A stretch of DNA of 64,000 bases from Sphingobacterium sp. HMA12. Its GTDB lineage: Bacteria > Bacteroidota > Bacteroidia > Sphingobacteriales > Sphingobacteriaceae. Positions 25,477 to 38,747 of the stretch are shown in pieces. The notes beneath the pieces are model-generated. The model was given only the letters and a program-made list of their open reading frames with translations. It did not search any database and was not told the origin of the DNA. Both the position numbers and the translations under genes were made by a program. Numbering within the stretch: the stretch's first letter is position 1; the number at the start of each line of letters is the position of its first letter. The stretch is taken from NCBI RefSeq assembly GCF_002933815.1, contig NZ_BEYR01000002.1:558001-622000 (forward strand). The letters run 5' to 3'.

Positions 25477-26640
25477 ATGACAGAGAAAATCCAGTTAAAA
25501 GGGATTACCTGGGGGCATACCAGAGGCTTTGTGCCAATGGTCGCGACTGCGCAGCGTTATGAAGAATTATGTCCAGATGTTGAAATTGTTTGGACAAAAC
25601 GGACTTTACAGGAATTTGCTGATAAGTCAGTGACAGATTTGGCAAAGGAATACGATCTATTGGTCATTGACCATCCATGGACGGGACATGCTGCCGCGAA
25701 GGGGATGCTCGCTGCATTTGATGATTACCTATCCGCAGATTTTCTGGCCGATCAGCGTGCTAATAGTGTTGGGAAATCCCATGAAAGCTATAACTTTCTT
25801 GGAAAGCAATGGGCATTGGCTACGGATGCTGCAACACCGGTGGCTGCAAGTCGTCCGGATCTTTTACAGGCCTTGCAAGTGGCACTTCCACGTACATTTG
25901 AAGATGTTTTAGCGCTAGCAAAAACTGGAAAAGTCGGATTTTCGCTGTTACCGATTGATTCCTTGATGCACTTTTACGGTCTTTGTTGTTCTTTGGGTGA
26001 AGGACCTTGCCAAGGTAACGAAAAAGTAATCAGCGACGCAGTTGGAATAAAGGTCTTAAAATTATTCAAATCACTTGCGGATGAACTGGATGCCGGGTTT
26101 TATAATAAAAATCCATTTAAGGTGTTTGAAGAAATGACTCAGCGTGATGAAATTGCTTACTGTCCATTTGCCTATGGTTATTCGAATTACGCTCGGGCAG
26201 GTTACGCACGTAAGGTGTTGCATTTTCATGATTTAGTGTCATTAAATGGTACGCCTATGATCAGTACACTTGGTGGAGCGGGGCTGGCAGTATCCTCACA
26301 GGGCAAGCATATTGATGTGGCCATGGATTATGCACGATTTGTCGCGACACCGGAAGTTCAGGAAACGCTATATGTGGAAAATGGCGGCCAGCCTGGACAT
26401 TTACGTGCCTGGAAAAATGAGCAAGTAAATGCCGCTACGGCCAACTATTTCAGCAATACACTACCCGCATTAGATCGGGCTTATTTGCGTCCGCGTTATG
26501 ATGGCCATCTTTATTTTCAGGATCATGCTGGTGATATCGTGGTTGATTATCTAAGGGATGGAGGCGACGAAAAGGCACTTTTGGACAAGATGAATGCGAT
26601 GTATCGGGAATCATTAGTGGATAAAGAAGATCATGGATAA
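25477..26640 (+). CDS. solute-binding-protein homologue without signal peptide (SBP-A)
   Basis: I start at the ATG at 25477 (387 aa); the open frame back to 25429 adds no hydrophobic leader. The fold signature is that of family 1 extracellular solute-binding proteins (UgpB/MalE-like). It opens with a strand (LKGITWGHTRGF), then RYEELCPDVEIVW, YDLLVIDHPWTGHAAAKGMLAAFDDYL, and later PMISTLGGAGLAVSS and AMDYARFVATPEVQETLYVENGG. There is neither a signal peptide nor a lipobox, so the protein should stay in the cytoplasm. No ABC permease or ATPase gene is present. It carries a Cys cluster (GLCCSLGEGPCQG). Its stop overlaps the CoA-transferase start by 8 nt. Function is unknown; a cytosolic binding subunit or an enzyme evolved from this fold are possibilities. 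Confidence 0.75.
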   Translation: MTEKIQLKGITWGHTRGFVPMVATAQRYEELCPDVEIVWTKRTLQEFADKSVTDLAKEYDLLVIDHPWTGHAAAKGMLAAFDDYLSADFLADQRANSVGKSHESYNFLGKQWALATDAATPVAASRPDLLQALQVALPRTFEDVLALAKTGKVGFSLLPIDSLMHFYGLCCSLGEGPCQGNEKVISDAVGIKVLKLFKSLADELDAGFYNKNPFKVFEEMTQRDEIAYCPFAYGYSNYARAGYARKVLHFHDLVSLNGTPMISTLGGAGLAVSSQGKHIDVAMDYARFVATPEVQETLYVENGGQPGHLRAWKNEQVNAATANYFSNTLPALDRAYLRPRYDGHLYFQDHAGDIVVDYLRDGGDEKALLDKMNAMYRESLVDKEDHG

Positions 26641-27784
26641 TAAACCACTGGAAGGACTTTTGGTCCTCGAGTTTTCACAGTTTATGGCTGGACCAACTGC
26701 AGGCCTGCGTTTGGCGGATCTCGGTGCACGAGTCGTCAAAATTGAACGTCCGGGGGCTGGTGAAGGGGGGCGGCAGATTGCGATTAAAAATATTTTTGTA
26801 GATGAGAGTAGCCTGGTCTTTCATACCATCAACAGAAATAAAGAATCGTATGCAGCCAATTTGAAAGATGAAAATGATCTGGAAAATATTAAAAAATTAA
26901 TCCGCCAGGCAGATGTGATGACACATAACTTCCGCCCCGGTGTAATGGAAAAGATCGGTTTGGATTATGAGAGCGTGCAGAAAATTAACCCAAAAATGAT
27001 CTATGCCACGGTAACTGGCTACGGCAATGAAGGGCCATGGGCTAAAAAGCCAGGGCAGGATTTACTCGTGCAATCGCTGTCGGGACTTTCCTGGTTATCG
27101 GGCTGTGCGCAGGATGGGCCGGTTCCTTTTGGATTGGCCGTGGTGGATATGTACTGTGCCACACATCTGACACAAGGTATATTGGCGGCATTGTTGAAAC
27201 GTGCCCGTACCCAACAGGGAGCTCTTGTTGAAGTAAGTTTGCTTGAATCTGTGTTAGATATGCAGTTTGAAATGCTGACCACACATGTCAACGATGGTCG
27301 CAAGCTGCCTCAGCGGTCGACGGTTAGAGGAGCTGGCCATGCTTATTTAAGTGCGCCTTATGGACTCTACAAAACTCTTGATGGTTATCTAGCCTTGGCC
27401 ATGGGCAATGTAGAGCATATTGCAAAAACCATAGGCTTGTCTGGACAGTCCTATCAAGACGCTGCAACCTGGTTTTCACGGCGTGATGAAATACTTCAAG
27501 AATTTGCTGCGGTATTGTGTCAAAAGACAACGTGCGAGTGGATATCCCGTTTGGAATCCGAAGGGATCTGGTGTGGTGCAGTCAACGATTATCATCGTTT
27601 TTTTGAGGAGCAGGGTTTTAAGGAGGCAGGAATGCTGCAGGAAGTCACCTTACAAGATGGCACCGCACTGACCACCACCCGTAGCGTGTACCAGATCGAT
27701 GGAAAGCGTTTATATGCGGATAAACCTGCACCAAAAGTGGGCCAGCATACGGCATCAATTGTTCACGATTATTTAGAAAATTAA
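26633..27784 (+). CDS. CaiB/BaiF family III CoA-transferase (copy A)
   Basis: 383 residues of the family III CoA-transferase fold, in which two interlocked monomers form the enzyme. Family features are LEFSQFMAGPTAGLRLADLGA at the N-terminus (given here as a split motif around residues 12-33), VVKIERPGAGE, NRNKES, HNFRPGVMEKIGLDY and GYGNEGPW. VVDM contains the nucleophile Asp172, equivalent to Asp169 of formyl-CoA transferase. Such enzymes move CoA between carboxylic acids. The start lies in an 8-nt overlap (ATGGATAA) with the SBP-A stop, and copy B begins 1 nt after the stop. A pair of adjacent family members recalls the two-subunit succinyl-CoA:malate transferase of Chloroflexus. Donor and acceptor acids are unknown. 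Confidence 0.9.
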   Translation: MDNKPLEGLLVLEFSQFMAGPTAGLRLADLGARVVKIERPGAGEGGRQIAIKNIFVDESSLVFHTINRNKESYAANLKDENDLENIKKLIRQADVMTHNFRPGVMEKIGLDYESVQKINPKMIYATVTGYGNEGPWAKKPGQDLLVQSLSGLSWLSGCAQDGPVPFGLAVVDMYCATHLTQGILAALLKRARTQQGALVEVSLLESVLDMQFEMLTTHVNDGRKLPQRSTVRGAGHAYLSAPYGLYKTLDGYLALAMGNVEHIAKTIGLSGQSYQDAATWFSRRDEILQEFAAVLCQKTTCEWISRLESEGIWCGAVNDYHRFFEEQGFKEAGMLQEVTLQDGTALTTTRSVYQIDGKRLYADKPAPKVGQHTASIVHDYLEN

Positions 27785-27785
27785 T

Positions 27786-28928
27786 ATGTTACCACTAGCA
27801 GGTTATACCGTAGTCGACTTTAGTCAATTTTTATCCGGCCCATTAGCAAGTTTACGGCTAGCTGACTTAGGCGCGCGAGTTATAAAAATAGAAAAACCGG
27901 AGACGGGTGATATTTGCAGGCAATTATATACCTCTGATACGATATTGAATGGTACTTCAACAGTGTTTCATGCCATTAATCGGAATAAAGAAAGTATGGT
28001 GTTGGATTTGAAAAGCGAATCCGACAAACAGATTATACGTGATTTAATCGCGCGGGCAGATGTGGTGTTGCACAATTTTCGTCCAGGTGTCATGGAACGT
28101 TTGGGCTTTGACTATGCAGGTGTCCGAGAGATCAATCCGACGGTAATTTATGGAGAGATCTCGGGATATGGAAAAGAAGGACCCTGGGTGAAGCGGCCTG
28201 GCCAGGATTTATTATTGCAATCGCTTACCGGGATGACTTGGTTGAGTGGCGATGCAAATAATGGTCCAGTAGCCATGGGACTTTCAGTTGTGGACATGTT
28301 TGCCGGATCCAATCTATGTAGTGCCGTATTGGCCTGCCTGTACCGTCGAGCGATGCAAGGGATAGGAGCGCATGTTCATGTCAGCATGTTGGATTCTGCT
28401 GTGGATATACAATTTGAGGCCGTCACAACCTATTTTCGTGATGGCAAATTGTTGCCACAACGTAGCGAAGTGAGCAATGCACATGCATATTTGGCAGCAC
28501 CTTATGGGGTGTATCGTACGCAGGATGGTTTTCTGGCCCTTGCGATGGGCTCCATTTCTTTTCTTGGTAAATTACTGAATTGTAAGTCATTAGAAGGTTT
28601 TGCTGACGGAGAGCAAGCTTTTCGGGAGAGAGATGCCATTAAGGCCATTTTAGCCGAGCACCTGACGACAGCAGGTACCGGACATTGGCTGGAGATACTG
28701 GAAGCAGCGGATATCTGGTGCGCCGATGTCTTGGATTGGCGTCGTCTGACCGAACATGATGCTTTTAAAATATTAGACATGTTACAGCAAGTAACGATGG
28801 GCGATGGCTTCCGTTATGAGACCACCCGTTGTCCCATTCGCATCGATGGCGAGTGGTTGACCGCCGCAAAAGGGTCGCCCAAACTTGGTGAGCACACAGC
28901 TAAAATATTGGAGGAACTGTATGGATAA
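27786..28928 (+). CDS. CaiB/BaiF family III CoA-transferase (copy B)
   Basis: 380 residues, paralogous to the preceding gene and by eye about half identical over its length. Shared blocks include SLRLADLGARVIKIEKP, INRNKES, HNFRPGVMERLGFDY, GYGKEGPW and PGQDLLLQSL. The nucleophile Asp is retained as Asp170 in VVDM, so both copies should be catalytically competent. The strongest differences are just after the CoA-binding N-terminal motif, where copy A has GEGGRQIAIK and copy B has GDICRQLYTS; this may reflect different acid substrates. It starts 1 nt after copy A and overlaps the next gene by the same ATGGATAA octamer. A hetero-oligomer or two successive transfers are both plausible. Confidence 0.9.
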   Translation: MLPLAGYTVVDFSQFLSGPLASLRLADLGARVIKIEKPETGDICRQLYTSDTILNGTSTVFHAINRNKESMVLDLKSESDKQIIRDLIARADVVLHNFRPGVMERLGFDYAGVREINPTVIYGEISGYGKEGPWVKRPGQDLLLQSLTGMTWLSGDANNGPVAMGLSVVDMFAGSNLCSAVLACLYRRAMQGIGAHVHVSMLDSAVDIQFEAVTTYFRDGKLLPQRSEVSNAHAYLAAPYGVYRTQDGFLALAMGSISFLGKLLNCKSLEGFADGEQAFRERDAIKAILAEHLTTAGTGHWLEILEAADIWCADVLDWRRLTEHDAFKILDMLQQVTMGDGFRYETTRCPIRIDGEWLTAAKGSPKLGEHTAKILEELYG

Positions 28929-30144
28929 GTTACGTTTTGCTGTCCGGAAATTTGAACCCTTTGAGCGTGCCATGGAGAAATGTTGGGCAGCTTATCAGGA
29001 GGTATATCCATCGGATGTGGAGATGGAGTTTGTTCCGCTGGATTTAGAGGAATTAACAGCAGCTTTCTTTGAAAAGAAAGGCCTTAATAATGGCGATTGG
29101 GATATCATTCACATCAATACCGATTGGGTTGCACGTGCCTATGAAACCGAGGGTTTGTTGGCACTGGATAGTATGATCGTACAAAATCCACCGGAAGACC
29201 TGAAAGGGGCTTGGCCAGAAAGCTTACAAGCTTTACAGCGTTTTGACGAGCAAATATTTGGTTTGCCTTTTCATGATGGTCCCGAATGCCTGGTTATTCG
29301 AAAAGATTTATTTGAAGATTCGCAAGAACAGATGCGTTTTCAGGTACGCCACGGAAAACCTTTGGCAATTCCAAAAACCTGGGCTGATTTTTTGACTGTT
29401 GCAGCATTTTTTACGCGTCCTGAAGATAACTTGTACGGGACAGTGTTTGCAGGCTACCCGGACGGGCATAATGCGGTATTTGATTTCTGTATTCAACTTT
29501 GGTCCCGCGGTGGAGATTTGCAGCAAGGCGACGTACCAGTTCAGTTGGATCAGCCATTGGCTGTAGATGCATTGGATTTCTATCGTAGTTTATTTATGAA
29601 GGATAGCGGATTGCATCCCGAATCGGCCAATTATGAATCAGTGCAGGCTGGTGCTGCCTTTGCGCGGGGTGAAGTCGCTATGATGGTCAATTGGTTTGGT
29701 TTTGCATCCTGGGCACAGATTGATACCGCCTCGGCCGTAAAAGGTAAGGTAGATGTAGCAGCTATTCCTTCAGCAGAAGGGGGAATGTCCCCCTCATTAA
29801 ATGTGTATTGGTTGTATGCAATTCCAGAAGGTAGTCGTCATAAGCCGTTAGCTTATGACTTTATACGTTTTGCAGTCGGACGCCAACAAGATAAGCTGCT
29901 CACTGTCGAAGGAGGAGTAGGCTGTCGTTACTCCACCTGGTATGATTCCGAAATCAATCAGATGATACCCTTTTATAATAAATTGGCTGAATTGCACGAT
30001 ACTGCACGTACATTACCGCGCTTGGCCAACTGGCCTCAGATTGCACATATCATCGATGATACTGTAATTGCTGCGATTAAGACTGATGAAAGTAGTCTTT
30101 CTTTATTAACAAAAGCACAGGAAAAAATAAATGCATGGTTATGA
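28921..30144 (+). CDS. solute-binding-protein homologue without signal peptide (SBP-B)
   Basis: 407 residues from the ATG at 28921, which overlaps the copy B stop by 8 nt. The sequence is a typical family 1 solute-binding protein: YPSDVEMEFVPLD, WDIIHINTDWVARAYETEGLLALD, FGLPFHDGPECLVIRKDLF, IPKTWADFLTVAAFF, AVDALDFYRSLF, FARGEVAMMVNWFGFASW and a C-terminal helix. The mature-like sequence begins directly at residue 1 (MDKLRFAVRKFEPF), so no export signal exists. Together with SBP-A and two CoA-transferases it forms an SBP-CaiB-CaiB-SBP block. Conservation of the domain-hinge and ligand-cleft regions argues for retained ligand binding in the cytoplasm. No transporter subunits are nearby. The role is unknown. 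Confidence 0.78.
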   Translation: MDKLRFAVRKFEPFERAMEKCWAAYQEVYPSDVEMEFVPLDLEELTAAFFEKKGLNNGDWDIIHINTDWVARAYETEGLLALDSMIVQNPPEDLKGAWPESLQALQRFDEQIFGLPFHDGPECLVIRKDLFEDSQEQMRFQVRHGKPLAIPKTWADFLTVAAFFTRPEDNLYGTVFAGYPDGHNAVFDFCIQLWSRGGDLQQGDVPVQLDQPLAVDALDFYRSLFMKDSGLHPESANYESVQAGAAFARGEVAMMVNWFGFASWAQIDTASAVKGKVDVAAIPSAEGGMSPSLNVYWLYAIPEGSRHKPLAYDFIRFAVGRQQDKLLTVEGGVGCRYSTWYDSEINQMIPFYNKLAELHDTARTLPRLANWPQIAHIIDDTVIAAIKTDESSLSLLTKAQEKINAWL

Positions 30145-31214
30145 TAGATATCCCTTATAAAACGATTTTACCCCAGACTGCTTTGCCGATTATTATTATA
30201 GGTGCAGGTGGTATAGTGAAAGATGCGCATCTCCCGGCTTATCGTAAAGCAGGCTTTCATGTGCATGGTATTGTCAATCGTACAAAGGCGAAAGCAGAAG
30301 CACTGGCAGTAGAATTTGGTATTCCACATGTTTACGATACGGTGGAAGATGCCGTCGCACAGGCTCCCGAAAATGCGGTTTATGATGTAACCATTATGCC
30401 CAATAAATTTATCGAAACCTTGGAGGCATTGCCTCATGGCGCGGCTGTATTGATTCAGAAGCCAATGGGTGATTATTATGCGGATAGTCAGGCGATATTA
30501 GAAGTCTGTCAACGTAAGGGCTTGGTTGCTGCGATCAATTGTCAGCTTCGTCAGACACCCTTTGTCAATGCCGCACGCTGGTTGATCGACCAAGGCCATA
30601 TCGGTGAACTGTATGATATGGAAGTACGGGTATCGGTACATACACCTTGGCAGCTTTTTCCGCATGTGATGGTACATCCACGCTTAGAAATTCTGTACCA
30701 CAGTGTTCATTATATCGATTTGATCCGCTCATTTTTGGGCAATCCGCAGTCGGTGTATGCAAAAACATTAAAGCACCCGGCCAAAGCCTTATCATCCAGC
30801 AGGACCACCTTGCTATTTGATTATGGAGACACACTACACGCTGTTGTAAATACCAATCATGACCATGAATTTGGGCCAAAACATGAGGAAAGCTATATCA
30901 AATGGGAAGGTACCAAGGGGGCTATCAAAGCGACGATGGGTTTGCTGATGGATTATCCACATGGGGTATCCGATGTGTTTGAATATTGTATTAAGCCAAC
31001 AGATGGCAGCCAACCGGAATGGGTGGCTTACCCGATCGAGGGAACTTGGTTTCCCGATGCTTTCATCGGCAGCATGGGTAGCTTGATGCGTTTTAAGCTG
31101 GGTGAAATAGCGGTATTACCAGCTGCGGTTGAAGATGTAATCCATACCATGGCCGTCGTAGAGGCTGCTTATCAAAGCAGTGCTCAAGGGGGGCAACCGA
31201 TCGCAAAAGGATAA
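30141..31214 (+). CDS. Gfo/Idh/MocA-family oxidoreductase
   Basis: I prefer the ATG at 30141, which gives the common ATGA overlap with the SBP-B stop and 357 residues; ATG 30135 is an alternative. The Rossmann motif IIIGAGGIVKDAHLPAY is followed by GIVNRTKAKAEALA and by QKPMG in the EKP position. The second domain has HSVHYIDLIRSFLG, the typical place of the active-site Asp and His. It is a cytosolic NAD(P)-dependent dehydrogenase or epimerase of a sugar or sugar acid. Within the operon it could make or consume the acid that is then activated to a CoA thioester. It is not closely similar to the other member of the family at 21638-22732. Confidence 0.87.
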   Translation: MIDIPYKTILPQTALPIIIIGAGGIVKDAHLPAYRKAGFHVHGIVNRTKAKAEALAVEFGIPHVYDTVEDAVAQAPENAVYDVTIMPNKFIETLEALPHGAAVLIQKPMGDYYADSQAILEVCQRKGLVAAINCQLRQTPFVNAARWLIDQGHIGELYDMEVRVSVHTPWQLFPHVMVHPRLEILYHSVHYIDLIRSFLGNPQSVYAKTLKHPAKALSSSRTTLLFDYGDTLHAVVNTNHDHEFGPKHEESYIKWEGTKGAIKATMGLLMDYPHGVSDVFEYCIKPTDGSQPEWVAYPIEGTWFPDAFIGSMGSLMRFKLGEIAVLPAAVEDVIHTMAVVEAAYQSSAQGGQPIAKG

Positions 31215-31250
31215 AGAAACAAAGCCTTAAAACCAACAATAAATTAAATT

Positions 31251-31703
31251 ATGCATTTCGAATCTATTTTTTTTGAAGATTATATATTAAACGATAAACG
31301 GACAACATTGGGCCGCACGATTACCGAAACAGATTTTGTTGTTCATGCCGGACATACAGGTGATTTCTTCCCCCATCACCTCGATGCGGAATGGTGCAAG
31401 ACCCAACCTTTTGGACAACGTATTGCGCACGGAACAATGATCTTTGCGATTGGTATCGGATTGACGGCCTCAGTCATTAATCCGGAAGCATTTTCCAAAG
31501 GCTACGATCGCCTTCGTTTTGTCAAGCCCGTATTTATTGGCGATACCATCCACGCTGAGGTGACTATTTCTGAAAAATCCGATGCAAAAAAGCCTGAATT
31601 CGGTACCGTAGTTGAGCATGTTGAAATTATCAATCAACACGGTGTGGTGGTATTGGTCGCAGACCATATCCTATTGGCAAAACGCAAGGAAGTTTCAATT
31701 TAA
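31251..31703 (+). CDS. MaoC-like hot-dog hydratase/dehydratase
   Basis: 150 residues forming a single hot-dog domain. The R-specific enoyl-CoA hydratase motif is recognisable: [21 protein letters not shown] followed by GQRIAHGTM (split here around residues 24-64). The Asp of TGD and the His of HHLD are at the positions of the catalytic dyad. [21 protein letters not shown] is the usual C-terminal strand pair. These enzymes add or remove water at the beta carbon of acyl-CoA thioesters, which fits the two CoA-transferases upstream. It starts 36 nt after the oxidoreductase, so it is probably still in the operon. The exact acyl-CoA is unknown. Confidence 0.85.
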   Translation: MHFESIFFEDYILNDKRTTLGRTITETDFVVHAGHTGDFFPHHLDAEWCKTQPFGQRIAHGTMIFAIGIGLTASVINPEAFSKGYDRLRFVKPVFIGDTIHAEVTISEKSDAKKPEFGTVVEHVEIINQHGVVVLVADHILLAKRKEVSI

Positions 31704-31714
31704 CCTATCATCAC

Positions 31715-33010
31715 ATGGAAATTGGTACAAAAACACCGATCAAGTTAACCGGGGCAGCTTCTACTAAGGGGTATCTGCTTCCGTTTATTCTGATTGTCAG
31801 TCTGTTTTTTTTATGGGGTATGGCCCATAATTTAAATGGCGTTCTGATCCCGCATTTGAAAAAAGCCTGTCAGTTGAATAATAGCCAGTCGGCACTGGTT
31901 GATACGTCAGTTTTCTTCGCTTATTTCATTATGGCACTGCCGGCGGGTTATGTTTTGCGCAAATGGGGGTATAAACTGTCTATTATTATAGGATTGGTTA
32001 CTTTCTCCGTCGGTGCATTTCTATTTATCCCTGCGGCAGATCACCGTATGTATGAGCTCTTCTTGCTGGCATTATTTATTATTGGTTGTGGACTAGCCTT
32101 ATTGGAAACAGCTGCTAATCCTTATGCTGCAGTTTTGGGTAAGCCCGAAGCAGCAACACATCGGCTTAATTTGGCGGCCTCTTTTAATGGATTGGCGGCA
32201 ATGGTTGCTCCAGTTGTAGGTACCACCTTTATTTTGTCGGGTACGAGCTATTCAGAAACGGAACTGGCGGCTATGACGGATAGCAATCGGTTAGCGTATC
32301 TGCTTCATGAAGCGTCTTCCGTAAAAATGCCTTATTTAATATTAGGTTTAATCTTGTTAGTCGTAGCTCTAGTCTTTTTGTTTGTTAAACTACCTGAAAT
32401 TCAAGGTGAAAAGACGGAAGGAGAGCAGGCGCAAAAGTCTGGTTTATTTGCAGTACTTCGACATAAGCATTTGAGTTTTTCTGTAATCGCGCAGTTTTTC
32501 TATGTTGGAGCGCAGGTTTGTGTGACCAGTTTTTTTATTCGTATGGCACAGCAGGGAGCCGGTGTCGATGAGAAGACTGCGGGGTATTTCCTAGGTGTAT
32601 ATGGTTTGCTCTTTATGGGCGGACGTTTCGTCGGTACCCTATTGTTGCGTTATACGACAGCCCAGCGTTTATTGGCTATTTATGCCGTTTGTTGCGCTAT
32701 ATTGGCAACTGTAGCCATTTTGGGGACAGGTATGGTCATCTTGTATGCGCTAGGTGGACTTGGTTTCTTTATGTCAATTATGTTTCCTACGATTTTTTCT
32801 TTGGGTATTGCTGGACTCGGAAACGAGACGAAACAAGCCTCTTCTTGGTTGATTATGTCAATTGTCGGTGGAGCCGTATTCCCCTTTGTGACCGGAAATA
32901 TTATTGATGCGCTGCATGATAATACGCAGATTGGTTATAGTGTACCTTTGGTCTGTTATCTTGTTATTTTATGGTTTGCACTGAAAGGATATAAACCGGC
33001 AGAAGCCTAA
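31715..33010 (+). CDS. MFS permease, FucP-type sugar:proton symporter
   Basis: 431 residues with 12 predicted membrane spans. The N-terminal FFLWGMAHNLNGVLIPHLKK and the central CGLALLETAANPYAAVLG and HRLNLAASFNGL are hallmarks of the FucP/GluP branch of the major facilitator superfamily, which transports L-fucose, glucose, galactose and related sugars with protons. It follows the MaoC-like gene by 11 nt and is probably the last gene of the operon, supplying its starting compound. The sugar cannot be deduced; L-rhamnose itself has a dedicated RhaT at 48221, so a different substrate is more likely. Confidence 0.88.
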   Translation: MEIGTKTPIKLTGAASTKGYLLPFILIVSLFFLWGMAHNLNGVLIPHLKKACQLNNSQSALVDTSVFFAYFIMALPAGYVLRKWGYKLSIIIGLVTFSVGAFLFIPAADHRMYELFLLALFIIGCGLALLETAANPYAAVLGKPEAATHRLNLAASFNGLAAMVAPVVGTTFILSGTSYSETELAAMTDSNRLAYLLHEASSVKMPYLILGLILLVVALVFLFVKLPEIQGEKTEGEQAQKSGLFAVLRHKHLSFSVIAQFFYVGAQVCVTSFFIRMAQQGAGVDEKTAGYFLGVYGLLFMGGRFVGTLLLRYTTAQRLLAIYAVCCAILATVAILGTGMVILYALGGLGFFMSIMFPTIFSLGIAGLGNETKQASSWLIMSIVGGAVFPFVTGNIIDALHDNTQIGYSVPLVCYLVILWFALKGYKPAEA

Positions 33011-33011
33011 G

Positions 33012-33039
33012 TTGTCTCACCGTGTATTTTGGTGAGCAA
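33012..33039 (+). terminator. possible operon-end hairpin
   Basis: CTCACC (33016-33021) pairs with GGTGAG (33031-33036), flanked by TTG/CAA that extend the stem after one mismatch. It lies just after the MFS stop. There is no T-run on the plus strand, so it could also be an mRNA 3' stabiliser. Confidence 0.35.
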
Positions 33040-33056
33040 TTGAAAAAAATATAGCG

Positions 33057-33080
33057 CGTGTTTTACTAGTGAAAAACACG
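33057..33080. promoter_or_regulatory. 24-bp palindrome, candidate operator before third GH78
   Basis: Perfect 8-bp arms CGTGTTTT (33057-33064) and AAAACACG (33073-33080) are separated by 8 bp, with ACTAGT at the centre. It lies 60 bp upstream of the GH78 start and after the hairpin that ends the previous operon, where an internal promoter for the second CAZyme block would be expected. The binding protein is unknown. Confidence 0.4.
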
Positions 33081-33140
33081 TATACCGCCGAAGTTAACGT
33101 TGGTTTTGGTGTTAGTGAATTGATTAACAATGATTCGAAT

Positions 33141-38598
<5,458 letters not shown>

Positions 38599-38702
38599 AT
38601 AAAGATTCGCAGGAAGATATCCAGTAAGTAAAGTTAAACCCTGTAAGAGTCGACTAGTTGAAATGACGCGATAAGGGAGATACATTCAAAATTGAAAGAA
38701 AT

Positions 38703-38729
38703 AAGCTGTCCAACCTTTTTGGATAGCTT
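38703..38729 (+). repeat. stem-loop between GH2 and GH106
   Basis: AAGCTGTCCA (38703-38712) pairs with TGGATAGCTT (38720-38729), ten pairs including one G-U wobble. The run of five T (38716-38720) lies in the loop and first arm base rather than after the stem, so it is not a classical terminator. It is located 18 nt before the GH106 start and may act as processing site or attenuator. Confidence 0.4.
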
Positions 38730-38747
38730 TAAAGAACAAGATAAGAT

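Noticed and set aside
33069..33140. GTG-initiated extension of the third GH78
   Set aside because: It overlaps the 24-bp palindrome, has polar sequence and precedes a clear signal peptide that starts at 33141.
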